DNA of 64,000 nt, taken from DATFTF01 sp963825175. Its GTDB lineage: Bacteria > Acidobacteriota > Thermoanaerobaculia > UBA5066 > Gp7-AA6. The stretch lies in contig CAWGSA010000002.1 of assembly GCA_963825175.1 (NCBI GenBank), positions 2,870,017 through 2,934,016 on the forward strand, read 5' to 3'. This document shows, one piece after another, positions 34,964 to 43,830 of the stretch (positions are counted from its first letter, which is position 1; each line of letters opens with the position of its first letter). The notes under the pieces were generated by a model. That model made no database searches, was not told the origin of the DNA, and worked only from the letters and a program-made list of their open reading frames with translations. A program made the translations under genes and the position numbers.

Positions 34964-35947
34964 TCACCATCGCATCAACACCGACCCCCACACCAGGCCC
35001 GCGCCGAACGCGGTCATCAGAACCAGGTCGCCGGTCCGGATCAGGTCCTTCTGCAGGCATTCGTCGAGGGCGATGGGAATCGAGGCCGCGGAGGTGTTGC
35101 CGTAGCGGTCGACGTTCTTGAAGACCCGGTCCGCAGGGAACTTCAGCCTCTGTCCCACCGCATCGATGATCCGCTCGTTGGCCTGATGCGGGATGAAGAC
35201 CTTCACGTCGTCGTTGGTGAATCCCTGCTCGGCCAGAAGCTCCGCGGTGACGTCGGCCATCGCCTTGACCGCCACCTTGAACGTCTCGTTGCCCTTCATC
35301 CTGATGTACGCCAGCTTCTGCTCGATCGTTTTGGAGTCGTTGGCCGGATGGTTGGAGCCGCCGCCCGGCATGCATATGAAGTCTCCGTAGTTCCCGTCGG
35401 ACTTCATGCGGGTCCCCAGGATTCCGTGGTCGCCCTTGGTGGCCTGCAGGACCGTGGCGCCCGCGCCGTCCCCGAACAGGACGCAGGTCGATCGGTCGGT
35501 CCAATCCACGTACCGCGTCAGGATCTCGCCGCCCACGACGAGCACGTTCTCGGCCTTGCCCGACTGGATGAGACCGTCCGCCAGATGCAGGCCGTAGAGG
35601 AAACCCACACAGGCGGCGGAAATGTCGGAGGCCGCAGCCTTGCTGGCCCCCAGGTTGCGCTGGACCAGGCAGGAGGTCGCCGGAAAAAGCATGTCGCTCG
35701 AGATCGTCCCGACCAGGATCATGTCCAGGTCCTCGGGCCTGACCCGCGCGTGCTTCAAGGCGATCTCCGAGGCCCTGGTGCACAGGTCGGAGAACTTCTC
35801 TCCCTCGCTCACCACGTGGCGCTCCCGGATTCCGGTCCGTGAGGTAATCCACTCGTCGGACGTTTCGACCATTTTTTCCAGGTCCGCGTTGGTCAGGATC
35901 TTCTTGGGAACCGCCGAACCGACCCCGGTCATGCGCGCTCGAATCAA
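34964..35947 (-). CDS. fabH: Beta-ketoacyl-ACP synthase III
   Basis: 327 residues. Catalytic Cys in DISAACVGFLYGL, His in PHQANERII and Asn in YGNTSAASIP. It starts fatty-acid synthesis by condensing acetyl-CoA with malonyl-ACP. It is 15 bases downstream of plsX, as in the common plsX-fabH-fabD order. Confidence 0.96.
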   Translation of the reverse strand: MIRARMTGVGSAVPKKILTNADLEKMVETSDEWITSRTGIRERHVVSEGEKFSDLCTRASEIALKHARVRPEDLDMILVGTISSDMLFPATSCLVQRNLGASKAAASDISAACVGFLYGLHLADGLIQSGKAENVLVVGGEILTRYVDWTDRSTCVLFGDGAGATVLQATKGDHGILGTRMKSDGNYGDFICMPGGGSNHPANDSKTIEQKLAYIRMKGNETFKVAVKAMADVTAELLAEQGFTNDDVKVFIPHQANERIIDAVGQRLKFPADRVFKNVDRYGNTSAASIPIALDECLQKDLIRTGDLVLMTAFGAGLVWGSVLMRW

Positions 35948-35962
35948 TGCAGCGGCCTCCGG

Positions 35963-36979
35963 CTATGCCTGCGCTCGCGCGTCTCGGGAGTGCAGGTCGG
36001 CGATCGAGGACTGGATCTTCTGGGCCAGCTTCTGACGGGAGAACTCCGCCGCCAGCCGGATCGCGTTCTTGACCGCCTTGGCGCTGGACCGGCCATGGCA
36101 GATGATCACGCAGCCCTTCACACCCAGAAGAGGCGCGCCTCCGTACTCCGAGTAATCGAGCCGCGACTTGAAGCTGCGAAACGCGGAGCGGGAGAGCAGA
36201 AACCCCACCGAGGCCTTCAGTGTCTTCTTGATCTCCTCGCGAAGCAGCTTCTCCACCATCTCCGCGAGCGCTTCGGACACCTTCAGGATGACGTTGCCGG
36301 TGAAGCCGTCGGTGACGATGACGTCGACGGAGCCGTTGAAGACGTCGCGCCCCTCGACGTTGCCGATGAAGTGAAGGCCGGTTTCCTTGAGCGTCTTGAA
36401 CGCCTCCTTGGTCCGGTCCGTGCCCTTGGAGTCTTCCTCGCCGATCGACATCAGCCCGATCGACGGGGCCTTCTTGCCGAACAGGAGCTGCGCGTAGATC
36501 GAGCCCATCACCGCGAATTCCTTGAAGTGCTGGGTCTTGGCGTCGGGGTTGGCGCCCACGTCGAGAAGCAGGCAGTGGCCGGAGAGGTTGGGAAGGATCG
36601 CCGCCAGGGCCGGCCGGTCGACCCCTTCGATCGTGCCCACGACCATCTTGGCCGAGACCATCGCGGCCCCGGTGTGGCCCGCCGAAACGAGTCCCTCGGC
36701 CCGCCCGTCCCGCACGCAGTTGGCCGCGACCCGGATCGACGAGTTGCGCTTCTTGCGCAGCACCGCCGTGGCCGGCTCATCCATGCTGACGACCTCGGGA
36801 GCGTCGACGATCTCGATCTCGCGCCCGCGGTATCCGGCGTCGGTCAAGAGACGCGAGAGCTCCGGGGCCCGGCCGATCAGGAGCGAGGAGATGCCGAATT
36901 CCCGAGCCGCCGCGATCGCGCCGTCCACGTTGACCTGCGGCGCGTGGTCGCCCCCCATCGCATCGACCGCGATGCGCAT
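35963..36979 (-). CDS. plsX: Phosphate acyltransferase PlsX
   Basis: 338 residues. The N-terminal MRIAVDAMGGDHAP is the family hallmark; further motifs are SAGHTGA, LLDVGAN and VTDGFTGN. It makes acyl-phosphate from acyl-ACP for phospholipid synthesis at the membrane surface. It stands downstream of rpmF and yceD, a conserved bacterial arrangement. Confidence 0.96.
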   Translation of the reverse strand: MRIAVDAMGGDHAPQVNVDGAIAAAREFGISSLLIGRAPELSRLLTDAGYRGREIEIVDAPEVVSMDEPATAVLRKKRNSSIRVAANCVRDGRAEGLVSAGHTGAAMVSAKMVVGTIEGVDRPALAAILPNLSGHCLLLDVGANPDAKTQHFKEFAVMGSIYAQLLFGKKAPSIGLMSIGEEDSKGTDRTKEAFKTLKETGLHFIGNVEGRDVFNGSVDVIVTDGFTGNVILKVSEALAEMVEKLLREEIKKTLKASVGFLLSRSAFRSFKSRLDYSEYGGAPLLGVKGCVIICHGRSSAKAVKNAIRLAAEFSRQKLAQKIQSSIADLHSRDARAQA

Positions 36980-37029
36980 GTCAGCCTCTGACTCCAGGCA
37001 GATCCACGGTGGGACGGATTATAACGAGC

Positions 37030-37203
37030 CGTAAGGCGTGAGGCGTGAGGCGACTCCAGGAAGACGGGCGCGCCGCTTCGCCTGACGCCTGACGCCTCTC
37101 GCCTCACGGCGGCGGGCGGCGGCCAGGGCGGGCGCCGAGAGATGGACGGAACACACCCATTGGGCTCCGTTCGCCTCTCCCTTACGCCTACCGCCTTACG
37201 CCC
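37030..37203. repeat. Three 7-bp tandem clusters between plsX and rpmF
   Basis: First arm 37030-37052 (CGTAAGG, CGTGAGG, CGTGAGG); facing arm 37079-37109 (CGCCTGA, CGCCTCT, CGCCTCA); third cluster 37186-37203 (CCTTACG, CCTACCG units). It fills most of the 226-base gap. Confidence 0.75.
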
Positions 37204-37205
37204 GG

Positions 37206-37379
37206 TCAGGCGTTGATCGTCTGCTTGCCCTTGTAGTGGCCGCAGTGCGGGCAGACCCGATGCGGCATCTTCGGCTCGTGGCAGTTGGGACACTCCGACA
37301 GGGCCGGAGGGGTCAGGGCATCGTGGGCGCGGCGCTTGTCGCGGCGGGCCTTGCTGTGGCGTCGTTTCGGATTGGGCAT
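37206..37379 (-). CDS. rpmF: 50S ribosomal protein L32
   Basis: 57 residues, basic: MPNPKRRHSKARRDKRRAH at the start, then a zinc ribbon CPNC...CPHC, ending KGKQTINA. A small, unmistakable ribosomal protein in the usual yceD-rpmF-plsX order. The stop lies just after a 7-bp array; the start is 58 bases from the yceD stop. Confidence 0.96.
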   Translation of the reverse strand: MPNPKRRHSKARRDKRRAHDALTPPALSECPNCHEPKMPHRVCPHCGHYKGKQTINA

Positions 37380-37437
37380 GGTCAGAAACCTGCTTTCTCG
37401 CTTGTTGGATGAGGAGCCGACGGGCCCCTCCCACCCC

Positions 37438-37992
37438 TCAGCGCAGCGGGGGGACTTTTCCCTCGGGTCCCTGCGCCAGGGCCTTCAGGGCTTCCCAGCG
37501 AGGATCGATTGTTTCGGCGGGGCAGCCGCACGCCCCACGGTTTAAGTCCGCGCCGCATCGAACGCACAGCCCACGGCAGTCCGGGCTGCAAAGCGGCTTC
37601 ATCGGGACGGCGAGCTGCATCCTCTCCTCCACGATGGGGGCGACGGGAACGTCCGGCTCGTCGTAAAAACAGGCGTCCAGGTCGGCCTTGTCCAGCTCTT
37701 TGTCCTCGGTCCCGGCCGGCGCGCGCCTGTAGAGCACGAGGTCGAATCGTTCTGCCTCGCGAAAGGGATACGGCACGAGGCACCGGCTGCACTCCAGGCG
37801 CCCGCTGTAGGAGAGCATTCCCTGGAGCGAATAACCGCCCTCGATGCGCGCCACCTCCCCCTCGAACCGAACCGGAGACACCTCCACCAGCGGCTCGCGA
37901 TCGAGCCCGGCCGCCGGAATCGAGAGCTCGAAGTCGAAGGCGAGCGGCTCGTCGAGAACTTTCTCCAGGGAGAGAACGTCGGAACGATTCAT
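37438..37992 (-). CDS. yceD: YceD / DUF177 family protein
   Basis: 184 residues. The family pattern is present: an ECSRCL zinc-type pair in the middle, acidic DLDACFYD, then MKPLCSPDCRGLCVRCGADLNRGACGC. The homologue in other bacteria and plants supports 23S rRNA accumulation. It is the first gene of the long minus-strand run toward the fab, etf and nrf genes, so its promoter should lie in the 249-base divergent gap 37993-38241. I see no clear boxes there. Confidence 0.9.
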   Translation of the reverse strand: MNRSDVLSLEKVLDEPLAFDFELSIPAAGLDREPLVEVSPVRFEGEVARIEGGYSLQGMLSYSGRLECSRCLVPYPFREAERFDLVLYRRAPAGTEDKELDKADLDACFYDEPDVPVAPIVEERMQLAVPMKPLCSPDCRGLCVRCGADLNRGACGCPAETIDPRWEALKALAQGPEGKVPPLR

Positions 37993-38241
37993 AAGAACCT
38001 GCGATTCTAGCCCCTGTGTTAGCTCAGTTCAAATCGACGAACATATTGGGCCCCCGTTTCGCGGCGCGCAGACCTAACCCCGGTTCGCGGCGCGCGAAGT
38101 CTCCCGAAGGACCCGAGGGAGGAGGCGCGCGCCGCGGGAGCGTGAGCGCAGCAAGGGATCAGGCAGGCCGTCGAGGCCGCATCCGGCCGAGCGGACTGCC
38201 GGTGCGCCCGCAGGCGCAGATCCCGAGCAAGCGGAAGCGAC

Positions 38242-39378
38242 GTGACAGCTGATAGGTTCCCACCCGTGCGAGTCGCGATCGACGCCCGAGCGCTCCTCTC
38301 GCAGAAGACCGGAATCGGAACGTACACCCGCGGCATCGCCTCGGGCCTGGCGAAGCTGCCGGGCGTCGAGGTGGGTCTCTTCGCCCCCCGCCCGCTCTCC
38401 GACGGCGATCGGGCAGGATCCTGGAGCGTGATGGCCGATCAGCACCCCTTCGGGATGGTGTGGGCCCAGACGACCCTGCCCCGCCGTTGCTTGGATTGGA
38501 AGGCGGACGTGCTCCTCTGCGCGCTGACGATCGCTCCGGTGCGGGCGCGGCTTCCGGTCGTCTCGGTGGTCCACGATCTGACCCCCTGGGAGCACCCGGA
38601 GTGGCATGCCGCGCGCACTCTGATCGGATTCCTTCCCCTGTGGGAAGCCACGGCGGACCGCGCCGCGTACCTGGTGTGCGTGTCGGAAGCCACGCGCCGC
38701 GAGCTCCTGCGCGGTTACCCCGAGACGTCGCCCCGGGTGCGGGTGGTTCCCAACGGCGTCGATCCCGACTTTGCCCTTTCGCCCGGAGGTCCCGCGCCGC
38801 AAGACGTCCGGCGGCGTTTCACCGGGGGCCGGCCCTACATCCTGTATCTGGGGACGCTCGAACCGCGCAAGAACGTCGAGGCCCTGGTGGCCGCGTGCGA
38901 GCGCCTGTGGGCCAGACGCCGGTCGCGTCCCGACCTGGTCCTGGCCGGGGGCCTGGGATGGAAGACGGCAGCGCTCCACCGCCGCATCGCCCGCTCTCCC
39001 TACCGCGACAAGATCCACCTGCCCGGTTACGCCCCGCACGACGTCGCGCGCGATCTGTACCGGGCCGCCGAAGCTTTCGTCTATCCCTCGTTGTGCGAAG
39101 GGTTCGGCTTGCCGGTCCTGGAAGCGATGGCCTGCGGCACGCCGGTCGTCGCTTCCACCGCGCCGGCGTTGGTCGAGGTCGGGGGCGACGCCGCCCTCTA
39201 TGCGGAGCCCCGCGACCCCGGGCAGCTGGCGGCGCAGATCGAGCGGATCCTGGACGACGCTGCGCTCGCACAGCGCCTGCGCCGCGCCGGCCCCGCGCGC
39301 GCGGCGGGCTTCACGTGGGACGCCGCCGGTTCGAAGACCGCCGCGATCCTCGCGGACGCGGCGCGGGAGGTCCGGTGA
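38242..39378 (+). CDS. Glycosyltransferase, GT4 family
   Basis: 378 residues. N-terminal Rossmann half with VAIDARALLSQKTGIGTYTRG; C-terminal half with YLGTLEPRKNV and the GT4 signature YPSLCEGFGLPVLEAMACGTPVV. Probably adds a sugar to a lipid-linked exopolysaccharide repeat. First gene of a four-gene operon linked by 4-bp overlaps (or a short gap) to two further transferases and a polyprenyl sugar-phosphate transferase. Confidence 0.92.
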   Translation: MTADRFPPVRVAIDARALLSQKTGIGTYTRGIASGLAKLPGVEVGLFAPRPLSDGDRAGSWSVMADQHPFGMVWAQTTLPRRCLDWKADVLLCALTIAPVRARLPVVSVVHDLTPWEHPEWHAARTLIGFLPLWEATADRAAYLVCVSEATRRELLRGYPETSPRVRVVPNGVDPDFALSPGGPAPQDVRRRFTGGRPYILYLGTLEPRKNVEALVAACERLWARRRSRPDLVLAGGLGWKTAALHRRIARSPYRDKIHLPGYAPHDVARDLYRAAEAFVYPSLCEGFGLPVLEAMACGTPVVASTAPALVEVGGDAALYAEPRDPGQLAAQIERILDDAALAQRLRRAGPARAAGFTWDAAGSKTAAILADAAREVR

Positions 39379-40538
39379 CTCCCGCTCCTCGGATCGGAGT
39401 CGACGCCCGCAAGATCAAGGACTTCGGCATCGGGTCCTACATCCGCCATCTGCTCGAGGCCATGGGCCGGCGCGAGGAATCGCGCGAGTACCGTTTCCGC
39501 GTCTACGTGCGGCGGGCCGACCGCGACGTGCTCGCGGAACTCCCCGATCATTTCGAGCTCGTCACCGAGGAATCTCCCGGGTACTCTCTGGCCGAACTGA
39601 CTCGGTTCGCGTGGCATCTCTTCCGCGACCGGCTCGACCTCTTCCACGCCACGCACTACGTGCTGCCGCCGCTCTTCCACAGCCGATCGGTCGTCACGAT
39701 CCACGACATCATTCACGTTCTGTACCCGCAGTTCCTTCCCAGCCGGGCCGCCCACTTCTACGCACGGGCGATGATCCGCCGGGCCCTCGACCGGGCCGAC
39801 CGCATCATCACCGTCTCCTACAACAGCAAGCGCGACCTCATCGACTACTTCCACGTTCCGGCCGGTCGCATCGAGGTCATCTACAACGGCGTGTCCCCCC
39901 TCTTTCGCGCCGAAGTCGGGGGAGAGCAGCGCACCCGCGTGGCGCAGAAGCACGGCATCCGGCCTCCGTACCTGTTTTTCCTGGGAGGCGAGAAGCCCCA
40001 CAAGAACGTGCAGAACGTCTTGAAGGCGTTCGGCGAGGCCCGCCGCAAGCGAAGCCTCCCTCACGTCCTGGTCCTGGGCGGCCCGATGCCGAAGAACCGC
40101 GCGCGCCTGGAGGCGCTCATCGCCGCGCTCGATCTGAAGTCGGCGGTGGTCGAGACCGGGATCGTCGACGAAGAGGACCTGCCCGGTCTGTACGCCGGCG
40201 CCGATGCCTTCCTGTACCCAACGCTGTACGAAGGCTTCGGTCTCCCGGTCATCGAGGCCATGGCCTGCGGCACGCCGGTGCTGACTTCGGCCACCTCGGC
40301 CCTGCAGGAGGTCGCCGGGGGATTCGCCTACCTCGTCGATCCCATGGACGTCGACGCCATCGCCGGCGGGATCGTGGTTCTAACCACCGACCAGCGCGTC
40401 CGCGAGGACTTCCGGGAGCTCGGCAGGAAACGCGCTCTCGACTTCAGCTGGGACAAGGCCGCGGAGCGGACGCTCGAGGTGTACGCCGCGGCGTTGCGTG
40501 GCAACGCCGCGCGCGAGGACGTGAGGCGTAAGGCGTAA
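39375..40538 (+). CDS. Glycosyltransferase, GT4 family
   Basis: 387 residues from the GTG at 39375, which overlaps the previous stop (GTGA). Same fold and order as its neighbour: GVDARKIKDFGIGSYIRHL, FFLGGEKPHKNV, YPTLYEGFGLPVIEAMACGTPVL. The two genes may be an old tandem duplication. The last codons are made of a 7-bp array (CGTGAGG, CGTAAGG), so the natural C-terminus may be slightly shorter. Sugar specificity unknown. Confidence 0.92.
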   Translation: MTPAPRIGVDARKIKDFGIGSYIRHLLEAMGRREESREYRFRVYVRRADRDVLAELPDHFELVTEESPGYSLAELTRFAWHLFRDRLDLFHATHYVLPPLFHSRSVVTIHDIIHVLYPQFLPSRAAHFYARAMIRRALDRADRIITVSYNSKRDLIDYFHVPAGRIEVIYNGVSPLFRAEVGGEQRTRVAQKHGIRPPYLFFLGGEKPHKNVQNVLKAFGEARRKRSLPHVLVLGGPMPKNRARLEALIAALDLKSAVVETGIVDEEDLPGLYAGADAFLYPTLYEGFGLPVIEAMACGTPVLTSATSALQEVAGGFAYLVDPMDVDAIAGGIVVLTTDQRVREDFRELGRKRALDFSWDKAAERTLEVYAAALRGNAAREDVRRKA

Positions 40539-40620
40539 GCGTGGCCAGAAAGAACTCGTTGAATTGGGCGGTCGACGGCGCGACCGGTTCGCCTCACGCC
40601 TCACGCCTCACGCCTCACGG
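40520..40620. repeat. Facing 7-bp tandem arrays (CGTGAGG/CGCCTCA units)
   Basis: Left arm 40520-40540 overlaps the end of the upstream transferase gene; right arm 40590-40620 has four almost perfect CGCCTCA units. Complementary arms with a ~50-base loop, 12 bases before the next start codon. Confidence 0.8.
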
Positions 40621-40632
40621 ACCCGGTGCCTC

Positions 40633-41754
40633 ATGAGAACCGCCGTCGTCCACGACTGGTTAAACGGCATGCGCGGGGGCGAGAAGGTGCTGGAGGCGAT
40701 GCTGCCCTGCCTTCCGGAACCTACAATATTTACATTGTTTCACGTCCCGGGCGCGGTCTCGCCGGAGATCGAGCGATACCCGATCCGCGTGTCGGGCTTG
40801 AACCGCCTCCCTTTCGCACGGCGCCACTACCGCAGCTACCTGCCCCTCTTTCCCCGGGCGGTGGAGGCTTTCGACCTTTCGGGCTACGACCTGGTGGTCT
40901 CCTCTTCCCACTGCGTGGCCAAGGGCGCCCGCGCGCCCGCCGGCGTGCCGCACCTCTGCTATTGCCACACGCCGGTGCGGTACGCCTACGAGCAGTTCGA
41001 CGAATACTTTCCGGCCGGCCGTACCCGGCTGCGGCCGCTCAAGGCCGCCGCGATCGCGCGGCTGCGGGCCTGGGACATTGCGACGTCCTCGCGCCCCAAC
41101 CGATACCTCGCCAATTCCAGGGCCGTCGCCCAACGAATCCTGCGCCACTGGGGACGCGATGCCGCGGTTCTCCCTCCGCCGGTGGACGTCGATTTCTTCG
41201 TCGCCTCGGCAAGTCCCCGCGAGGACTTTCTTCTGGCCGTCGGGGCGCTGGTCCCCTACAAGCGTTTCGAGGACGCGATCGCAGCCGCCCGCCTTCTCCG
41301 CCGGCCGCTTGTTCTCGTGGGCCGGGGACCGGAGGAGCGCCGCCTCCGCGCTCAGGCCGGGCCGTCCGTAAGAATCGTGAAGGATCTGTCGGCGGCGGAC
41401 CTGCGCGACCTGTATCGGAGGTGCGCGTTCTTCGTGCAGCCGGGGGAGGAAGACTTCGGCATCGCGTCGGTGGAAGCCCTCGCCAGCGGCGCTCCGGTCG
41501 TCGCGCTCGGCCGGGGCGGCGTGCGGGACATCGTCTCCGACACGGAGGAGGGCATCCTGTACGACGCCCCGGGACCGGAGGCGCTGGCCGGCGCCGTCGG
41601 ACGGGCCGTGGCCCAGCGCTTCGACTACAATCGGCTTCGGTCGTCGGCGCTGCGTTTTTCCGCCGAGCGATTTCGGGAGGCATTCCGCCGGGAAGTGACA
41701 TCGATGCTCCCATCACCCGATCCACCGGTCCCCCGATCGCCCGATCACCCATGA
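40633..41754 (+). CDS. Glycosyltransferase, GT4 (WbaZ/mannosyltransferase-like)
   Basis: 373 residues from the ATG at 40633; the longer frame upstream only reads through the repeat array. It begins MRTAVVHDWLNGMRGGEKVLEAM, as in WbaZ-like mannosyltransferases, then LCYCHTPVRYAYEQF, and the donor-site FVQPGEEDFGIASVEALASGAPVVA. The 3' end overlaps the next start (ATGA) and its last codons consist of an 8-bp array. Likely works on the same polysaccharide as its neighbours; manC in this window could supply GDP-mannose. Confidence 0.9.
   Translation: MRTAVVHDWLNGMRGGEKVLEAMLPCLPEPTIFTLFHVPGAVSPEIERYPIRVSGLNRLPFARRHYRSYLPLFPRAVEAFDLSGYDLVVSSSHCVAKGARAPAGVPHLCYCHTPVRYAYEQFDEYFPAGRTRLRPLKAAAIARLRAWDIATSSRPNRYLANSRAVAQRILRHWGRDAAVLPPPVDVDFFVASASPREDFLLAVGALVPYKRFEDAIAAARLLRRPLVLVGRGPEERRLRAQAGPSVRIVKDLSAADLRDLYRRCAFFVQPGEEDFGIASVEALASGAPVVALGRGGVRDIVSDTEEGILYDAPGPEALAGAVGRAVAQRFDYNRLRSSALRFSAERFREAFRREVTSMLPSPDPPVPRSPDHP
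41711..41750. repeat. 8-bp tandem array (CACCCGAT unit)
   Basis: Five degenerate 8-bp units (CACCCGAT, CCACCGGT, CCCCCGAT, CGCCCGAT, CACCCATG) at the 3' end of the GT4 gene, coding for a Pro/Asp-rich tail. The next gene's ATG is the last unit. Confidence 0.65.
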
Positions 41755-43148
41755 TCCGAACCCGCCGCATCGCCCTGTGCTTCCTGGTCTCCGACCTGGC
41801 CGCGACCCTCGCCGCGCTGGTCGCCGCGTACGGACTGCGCTTCCGCGCCGAGATCGTCCCCGCCACCCACGGCGTGCCCGACGCGGGCCTCTACTACCGG
41901 CTGTTCCCGGTGATGGCTCTGCTGTGGCCGCTCGTCTATTACTTCTACGGTCTCTACCACGTCCGCCGCCACCGCTCCCGCATCGAGGAGGGACTGGCGG
42001 TGCTGGGCGCCACGGGGCTGGCCACGCTCCTCCTGACGGCTCTGGCCACTCTCTACCGCGGCTTCTCCTATTCCCGACTGGTCCTCGCCCTCTTCTTCTG
42101 CGCCGACGTCCTGTTCGTTTTCGCCGGACGCACGGCCATCCGCCGTTACCTCGAGGAGGCGTGGCGCCACGGCTTCGGGGTGCGGCAGGTGCTGGTGGTC
42201 GGCGCGGGCCGACTGGGGCGCGCCGTCATCGACAAGCTGCTCGAACATCCGGAGGCGGGGCTGCGCGCCGTCGCCGTGGTCGACGACGACCCGGGCAAGA
42301 GCGGCTCCTCGTACCGCGGCGTGCCGATCCTCGGTCCCACCTCGCAGGCCGCCCGCGTCGCGGAGGAGACCGGGTCGGACACCGTCTTTCTGGCGCTGCC
42401 GCTCGAGGCGCACCGCACGATGCTCGCGGTTCTCAAGGAGGTCGGGCGCAGCGTGCCGGACGTCCGGGTGGTCCCGGATCTGCTCCAGTACATCACCTTC
42501 CGAGCGGGGGTGGAGGACCTGGACGGCCTCCCGGTCGTTCACTTGACCCAGGTCCCCCTGACCGGCTGGATGAGCCTGGTCAAGCGGATGCTCGACATCT
42601 CGATCTCGGCCTCCGCTCTGATCTGTCTCTCGCCGATCTTCGCCGCCATCGCCGCGGCCATCCGGTTCGAGGATCGCGGGCCGGTCCTGTACCGCCAGCG
42701 GCGCATGGGCCTGGACGGCCGCCCTTTCGAGATCGTGAAGTTCCGCTCCATGATCCCGGGTGCGGAAGACGAGTCGGGCCCGACCTGGACGTCTCCGCAG
42801 GACGGGCGCCGCACCCGCGTCGGGCGCTTCCTTCGCCGGTGGAGCCTGGACGAGCTGCCCCAGCTCGTCAACGTCCTGTCCGGCGAGATGTCGCTCGTGG
42901 GCCCCCGTCCGGAGCGCCCGGAGTTCGTCCGCGAGTTCAAGGAGAAGTTCCCGCAGTACATGCTCCGGCACCGCGTGCGGGCGGGCATGACCGGATGGGC
43001 CCAGGTCCACGGCTGGCGCGGCCAAACCAGCCTCACCAAGCGCATCGAGTACGACCTCTACTACATCGAGAACTGGTCCCTGTCGCTCGACCTGAAGATC
43101 CTCTGGATGACGGTCCGCCACGGGTTGAAGCACCGAAACGCCTATTGA
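41751..43148 (+). CDS. Polyprenyl-phosphate glycosylphosphotransferase (WcaJ/WbaP type)
   Basis: 465 residues. Four N-terminal helices (about 8-110), a CoA-binding-like domain (VLVVGAGRLGRAVI), a fifth helix near 285-305, then the bacterial sugar-transferase domain with KFRSM, RRWSLDELPQLVNVL, MSLVGPRPERPEF and the C-terminal WAQVHGWRG. It transfers a sugar-1-phosphate to undecaprenyl phosphate, the first step of exopolysaccharide or O-antigen assembly at the inner membrane. Last gene of the operon. Confidence 0.94.
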   Translation: MIRTRRIALCFLVSDLAATLAALVAAYGLRFRAEIVPATHGVPDAGLYYRLFPVMALLWPLVYYFYGLYHVRRHRSRIEEGLAVLGATGLATLLLTALATLYRGFSYSRLVLALFFCADVLFVFAGRTAIRRYLEEAWRHGFGVRQVLVVGAGRLGRAVIDKLLEHPEAGLRAVAVVDDDPGKSGSSYRGVPILGPTSQAARVAEETGSDTVFLALPLEAHRTMLAVLKEVGRSVPDVRVVPDLLQYITFRAGVEDLDGLPVVHLTQVPLTGWMSLVKRMLDISISASALICLSPIFAAIAAAIRFEDRGPVLYRQRRMGLDGRPFEIVKFRSMIPGAEDESGPTWTSPQDGRRTRVGRFLRRWSLDELPQLVNVLSGEMSLVGPRPERPEFVREFKEKFPQYMLRHRVRAGMTGWAQVHGWRGQTSLTKRIEYDLYYIENWSLSLDLKILWMTVRHGLKHRNAY

Positions 43149-43206
43149 GGACGTGAAGAGCGGCGCGTGACCGGGGACGAAGGGAAATGCCGGCTGGCCG
43201 AGTCTC

Positions 43207-43830
43207 ATGCCCTTTGATCTGGTCGCCGCGGCGCAAGACGGGAATCCCAGAACGGTGGCGAAGCTCCTGGCCGCGGGAGCCGACCCCAACGCGCGCAACG
43301 AACGGGGCGAGACGCCTCTGATGTGGTCCTGCCTCCACGGCGACCGCGCCACCGTGCGGCTGCTGCTCGACGCCGGCGCCGACGTGCACGCGCGCACGCG
43401 CAGCCGCTGGGCCCTGGGGACCGGCAGCGCCGGCGCGACGTCACTGCTTCTGGCCGCCCGACAGGGCCACACCGAGATCGTCCGGGAACTCGTTCGCCGG
43501 GGCGCCAACGTCAACGCCCGCGACGGCGTGGGAATGACCGCCCTGATGCTGGCGGCGGACCGCGGCCACGCGCCCACCCTGCGCCGGCTGCTCTCCGCCG
43601 GCGCGCACGTCAATGCAGCGACCCGGGTCGGCGCCACCGCCCTCCACTTCGCGGCGCGAAACGGAAGCCGCGACGTGGTGATCGCGCTGCTGGAGGCCGG
43701 AGCCGACGTTTCCGCCGGCGAGGCGGGAGGATTCGACGCGTTGAAGTTCGCGCTGTGCTTCGGGCACGGAGAGATCGCGAAGTTGCTGCGCGAAGCCGGG
43801 GCGACGGACGGGGGGCCGGAACCCCGCTAG
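43207..43830 (+). CDS. Ankyrin-repeat protein
   Basis: 207 residues with about six ankyrin repeats (for example DGNPRTVAKLLAAGADPNARNE, GETPLMWSCLHGDRATVRLLLDAGAD). No signal peptide, so probably cytosolic and a protein-binding module. It ends overlapping the convergent tgpA stop by three bases. Confidence 0.88.
   Translation: MPFDLVAAAQDGNPRTVAKLLAAGADPNARNERGETPLMWSCLHGDRATVRLLLDAGADVHARTRSRWALGTGSAGATSLLLAARQGHTEIVRELVRRGANVNARDGVGMTALMLAADRGHAPTLRRLLSAGAHVNAATRVGATALHFAARNGSRDVVIALLEAGADVSAGEAGGFDALKFALCFGHGEIAKLLREAGATDGGPEPR

Noticed and set aside
29552..40620. Repeat arrays considered as CRISPR
   Set aside because: Units are only 7-8 bp with no spacers and no cas genes nearby.
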